Source of the DNA: Lachnospiraceae bacterium
Lineage (GTDB): Bacteria > Bacillota > Clostridia > Lachnospirales > Lachnospiraceae
Length of the DNA: 6,175 nucleotides
Reading direction: 5' to 3'
Assembly (NCBI GenBank): GCA_029068665.1
Contig: JAIECC010000325.1
Span: 1-6,175 of the forward strand
Numbering within the stretch: the first letter of the stretch is position 1; each line of letters starts with the position of its first letter. The position numbers were made by a program, and so were the translations under genes. Below the pieces are notes generated by a model. The model worked only from the letters and a program-made list of their open reading frames with translations. It did no database searches and was not told the DNA's origin. Of this stretch, positions 4,527-6,175 are shown one piece after another.

Positions 4527-5372
4527 TTATGACAGGAAATCCAATACCCGTGCAGAAAAGTCCTTAGCCTCTTCATAGGCAGCATGTCCCAGTCCCGGAT
4601 AGATAAATAATTCGCTTCCCTTAATGCGGTCAGACAATTCTAAAGAAGAATGTCCCCCTACTATATGGTCTTCATTCCCTCCAAGAATTAGGGTAGGACA
4701 TACAATCTTATCCAATTCCGACTCCGCATTGTGAAGGATGCAGGAATTTGCCTGAATCAGGAAGCGGCGAAAACTCTTTGGCTTTCCGATGCTTTCAATA
4801 AAGGGATAGAAAAGGCGGTATTTTTTTAAGTAATTCTCAGAATAGGAGTGCTCTGCAGTATCTATCATCAGTGCCTTGTGATTCCCCTGTTCAGCCAGAG
4901 CAATCCAATTATTTACCACAGATTTCACCTGTTCATTTGCTTTTGAACAGGTAACTGCTAAAACCAGTTTCTTCACCAGCCCAGGATGATCAATGGCAAG
5001 GTATTGAGCGATCATTCCACCTTGAGATATGCCCATTATATTTGCATGGGAAATCCCAAGCAGTTCCATGGCTTTTGCCTGGTCGGCAGCCATATCTCTG
5101 GTCATATATCCCTCCGGTATTGTATTTTTCCTGCTGAATACAAATACCGTGAATTTGTCACAGGGGGAAATCCCGTGTGAATGGGTGGTTTTCTTACGTC
5201 CCGTATATGCCCGATATTCCAAAGCAATAGGAAGTGCCATCCCCTTTACGGTAGTGAGTCCGTCACCCAGTCCGGGAAGCATAATGAGTACTTCCTTCCC
5301 GTTTCCGAAGGAAATATAATCCATCTCTGTATTTTCAAGTGTAACGCTTCCGTTTTTTGCATGATAGAACAT
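4527..5372 (-). CDS. Alpha/beta hydrolase
   Basis: This 281-residue soluble protein has the alpha/beta-hydrolase fold and an intact catalytic triad: nucleophile elbow GISQG (Ser116), acid within GGNEDH (Asp235) and GLGH (His263), with the oxyanion-loop motif LPGLGDG at 32-38. The family covers esterases, lipases and related hydrolases; the substrate is unknown. Residues about 56-73 (YTGRKKTTHSHGISPCDK) appear as extra polar sequence between the helix after the oxyanion loop and strand FTVFVFSRKN, where the relatives I recall have a shorter link. The reading frame stays open, so any insertion is in frame. An AAAGGAA about 10 bases before the ATG lies in the end of the upstream TetR gene, whose stop is 7 bases away, so the two are almost surely cotranscribed and perhaps translationally coupled. 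A weak hairpin (4523-4542) overlaps the stop; no clear terminator is visible. Confidence 0.92.
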   Translation of the reverse strand: MFYHAKNGSVTLENTEMDYISFGNGKEVLIMLPGLGDGLTTVKGMALPIALEYRAYTGRKKTTHSHGISPCDKFTVFVFSRKNTIPEGYMTRDMAADQAKAMELLGISHANIMGISQGGMIAQYLAIDHPGLVKKLVLAVTCSKANEQVKSVVNNWIALAEQGNHKALMIDTAEHSYSENYLKKYRLFYPFIESIGKPKSFRRFLIQANSCILHNAESELDKIVCPTLILGGNEDHIVGGHSSLELSDRIKGSELFIYPGLGHAAYEEAKDFSARVLDFLS

Positions 5373-5379
5373 GATGGTT

Positions 5380-6012
5380 TTATTCCTTTCTTATAATGCC
5401 GGTTTTTAACAGCTTCATGTATTCTGTAAGTTCTATTTCGTATTTGTTTCGGATGGTCTCCAAATCCATATCGCCGGTGTCCTTGATTCCGGCTGCAAAA
5501 TCTTCATTAAAGCCTTTCAGAAACCATTTCAGAAGATGAATGGTCTTGGATTTGTCCCATAGAAATTGAGTGGAATCAACATTTTCCAGCAGTTTATGGA
5601 ATAATGTGTCCTCCTGCATACTATATCTCGCCGCAATTTCAGGATATAACTCTGAATGATAATCGGTAAATGCATGAATGATAAGCTTTGCCGGTTCCGG
5701 GTGCCGGATGTACCAGGTGAATTCTGCCAGAGCATACTCCCGTATTCGTGCAAATAATTCTGCGGAAAGGGTAGAAGCTGCCTGTTCTAAGTCGGCAATG
5801 TATTCTTCCGTAACCATATCCAGTATATAGAAGTACAATTCTTCCTTGCTTGAAAAATATTGAAACAAACTTCCCTTACTAATGCAGGCATTCTTTACAA
5901 TCCGGTTTGTAGAGCTGTTCTCATAACCGTGTTCGGCAAATTCCATAAGTCCCGCATGTAGGATTCGTGCTTTCTTTTCTTCACTTAATTCAAAAAATAG
6001 CTTGGCAGGCAT
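5380..6012 (-). CDS. TetR/AcrR-family transcriptional regulator
   Basis: The 210-residue protein has a TetR-type N-terminal HTH (about residues 10-56, ending in the hallmark ISKGSLFQYFSSKEEL) and an all-helical C-terminal ligand-binding and dimerisation domain of normal length. Proteins of this family are usually ligand-released repressors of their own operon. AAGGAG lies 5-6 bases before the ATG. Upstream is a consensus promoter followed by two TGACC-N4-GGTCA palindromes in the leader, consistent with self-repression. The hydrolase follows 7 bases after the stop, so it is the likely regulated partner, with its substrate or product as a candidate inducer (inference). Confidence 0.95.
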   Translation of the reverse strand: MPAKLFFELSEEKKARILHAGLMEFAEHGYENSSTNRIVKNACISKGSLFQYFSSKEELYFYILDMVTEEYIADLEQAASTLSAELFARIREYALAEFTWYIRHPEPAKLIIHAFTDYHSELYPEIAARYSMQEDTLFHKLLENVDSTQFLWDKSKTIHLLKWFLKGFNEDFAAGIKDTGDMDLETIRNKYEIELTEYMKLLKTGIIRKE

Positions 6013-6028
6013 ATTTTCTCCTTTGCTA

Positions 6029-6044
6029 ATGACCGCATGGTCAT
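6029..6044. promoter_or_regulatory. Putative TetR operator, proximal to the gene
   Basis: ATGACC-GCAT-GGTCAT: 6-bp arms with a 4-bp spacer, located 17 bp before the TetR start codon. It shares arm sequence and spacing with the site at 6064-6077, whose centre is 34 bp away. Binding by the adjacent TetR protein is inferred from position and symmetry. Confidence 0.7.
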
Positions 6045-6063
6045 TTCTAATCTAAAATAATAA

Positions 6064-6077
6064 TGACCGACCGGTCA
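6064..6077. promoter_or_regulatory. Putative TetR operator, next to the transcription start
   Basis: TGACC-GACC-GGTCA: 5-bp arms with a 4-bp spacer, the same design as 6029-6044. It begins right at the predicted transcription start (near 6079), so a bound repressor would block promoter clearance. Confidence 0.72.
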
Positions 6078-6085
6078 CTGCATTG

Positions 6086-6114
6086 ATTATATATGGTTTC
6101 AACTTATTTGTCAA
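6086..6114 (-). promoter_or_regulatory. Consensus sigma-A promoter of the tetR-hydrolase operon
   Basis: On the minus strand, TTGACA (6109-6114) and TATAAT (6086-6091) are both perfect consensus hexamers, with a 17-bp spacer. Such a strong promoter placed directly before two operators fits a tightly repressed operon. Confidence 0.85.
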
Positions 6115-6175
6115 TGTGCCCAAACTAAAAAATCATTGTAAATGTAAAATGACTAAGCTATCATGTAAGTAATGC

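Noticed and set aside
4523..4542. Terminator for the hydrolase operon
   Set aside because: GGATTT/AAATCC is only a 6-bp stem with an 8-base loop, overlaps the stop codon and lacks a T-run.
4340..4585. Minus-strand reading frame across the tRNA-Tyr gene
   Set aside because: It overlaps the HTH gene, the tRNA and the hydrolase end, and resembles no family; it is a shadow frame.
4986..5396. Plus-strand frames inside the hydrolase gene
   Set aside because: They are antisense to a clear alpha/beta hydrolase, without ribosome sites or recognisable domains.

Overview
The window looks like a chromosomal segment from a Gram-positive member of the Clostridia, most likely Lachnospiraceae-like. This is inferred from moderate-to-low GC, purine-rich AGGAGG-type ribosome binding sites, sigma-A style promoters with extended -10 elements, and the protein families present. 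The exact species cannot be named from sequence alone.

Layout. (1) 106-2035: a LysR-type regulator on the minus strand, divergent from a double-domain GNAT acetyltransferase on the plus strand. They share a short intergenic region with overlapping promoters and a T-N11-A dyad typical of LysR sites. (2) 2076-2360: a strong plus-strand promoter overlapped by a 21-bp dyad, a possible 41-codon small ORF, and an intrinsic terminator. (3) 2465-4475, the most unusual part, all on the plus strand: a tRNA gene with anticodon UAU (Ile, reading AUA), the RNA ligase gene rtcB, two tandem copies of a structured intergenic repeat, a small XRE-type helix-turn-helix gene, and a tRNA-Tyr(GUA)-like gene with an atypical long variable region. 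(4) 4527-6114, minus strand: an alpha/beta hydrolase cotranscribed with a TetR-family regulator, driven by a consensus promoter followed by two TGACC-N4-GGTCA operators.

How it may work together. RtcB joins RNA ends carrying 2',3'-cyclic phosphate (or 3'-phosphate) and 5'-OH, the kind left by anticodon nucleases. Here it is bracketed by two tRNA genes in its own orientation and followed by a small DNA-binding protein. This suggests an RNA-repair cassette in which the tRNAs could be substrates, decoys, replacements or sensors. I infer this from context; it is not shown directly. The two 57-nt repeat cores between rtcB and the HTH gene differ at only two positions. Those two changes swap a C-G pair for a G-C pair in a predicted hairpin, which argues that the repeat acts through its folded form.

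The flanking gene pairs (lysR/GNAT and tetR/hydrolase) look like ordinary local-regulator modules. Positions 1-105 (downstream of lysR) and 6115-6175 show no feature I can support.
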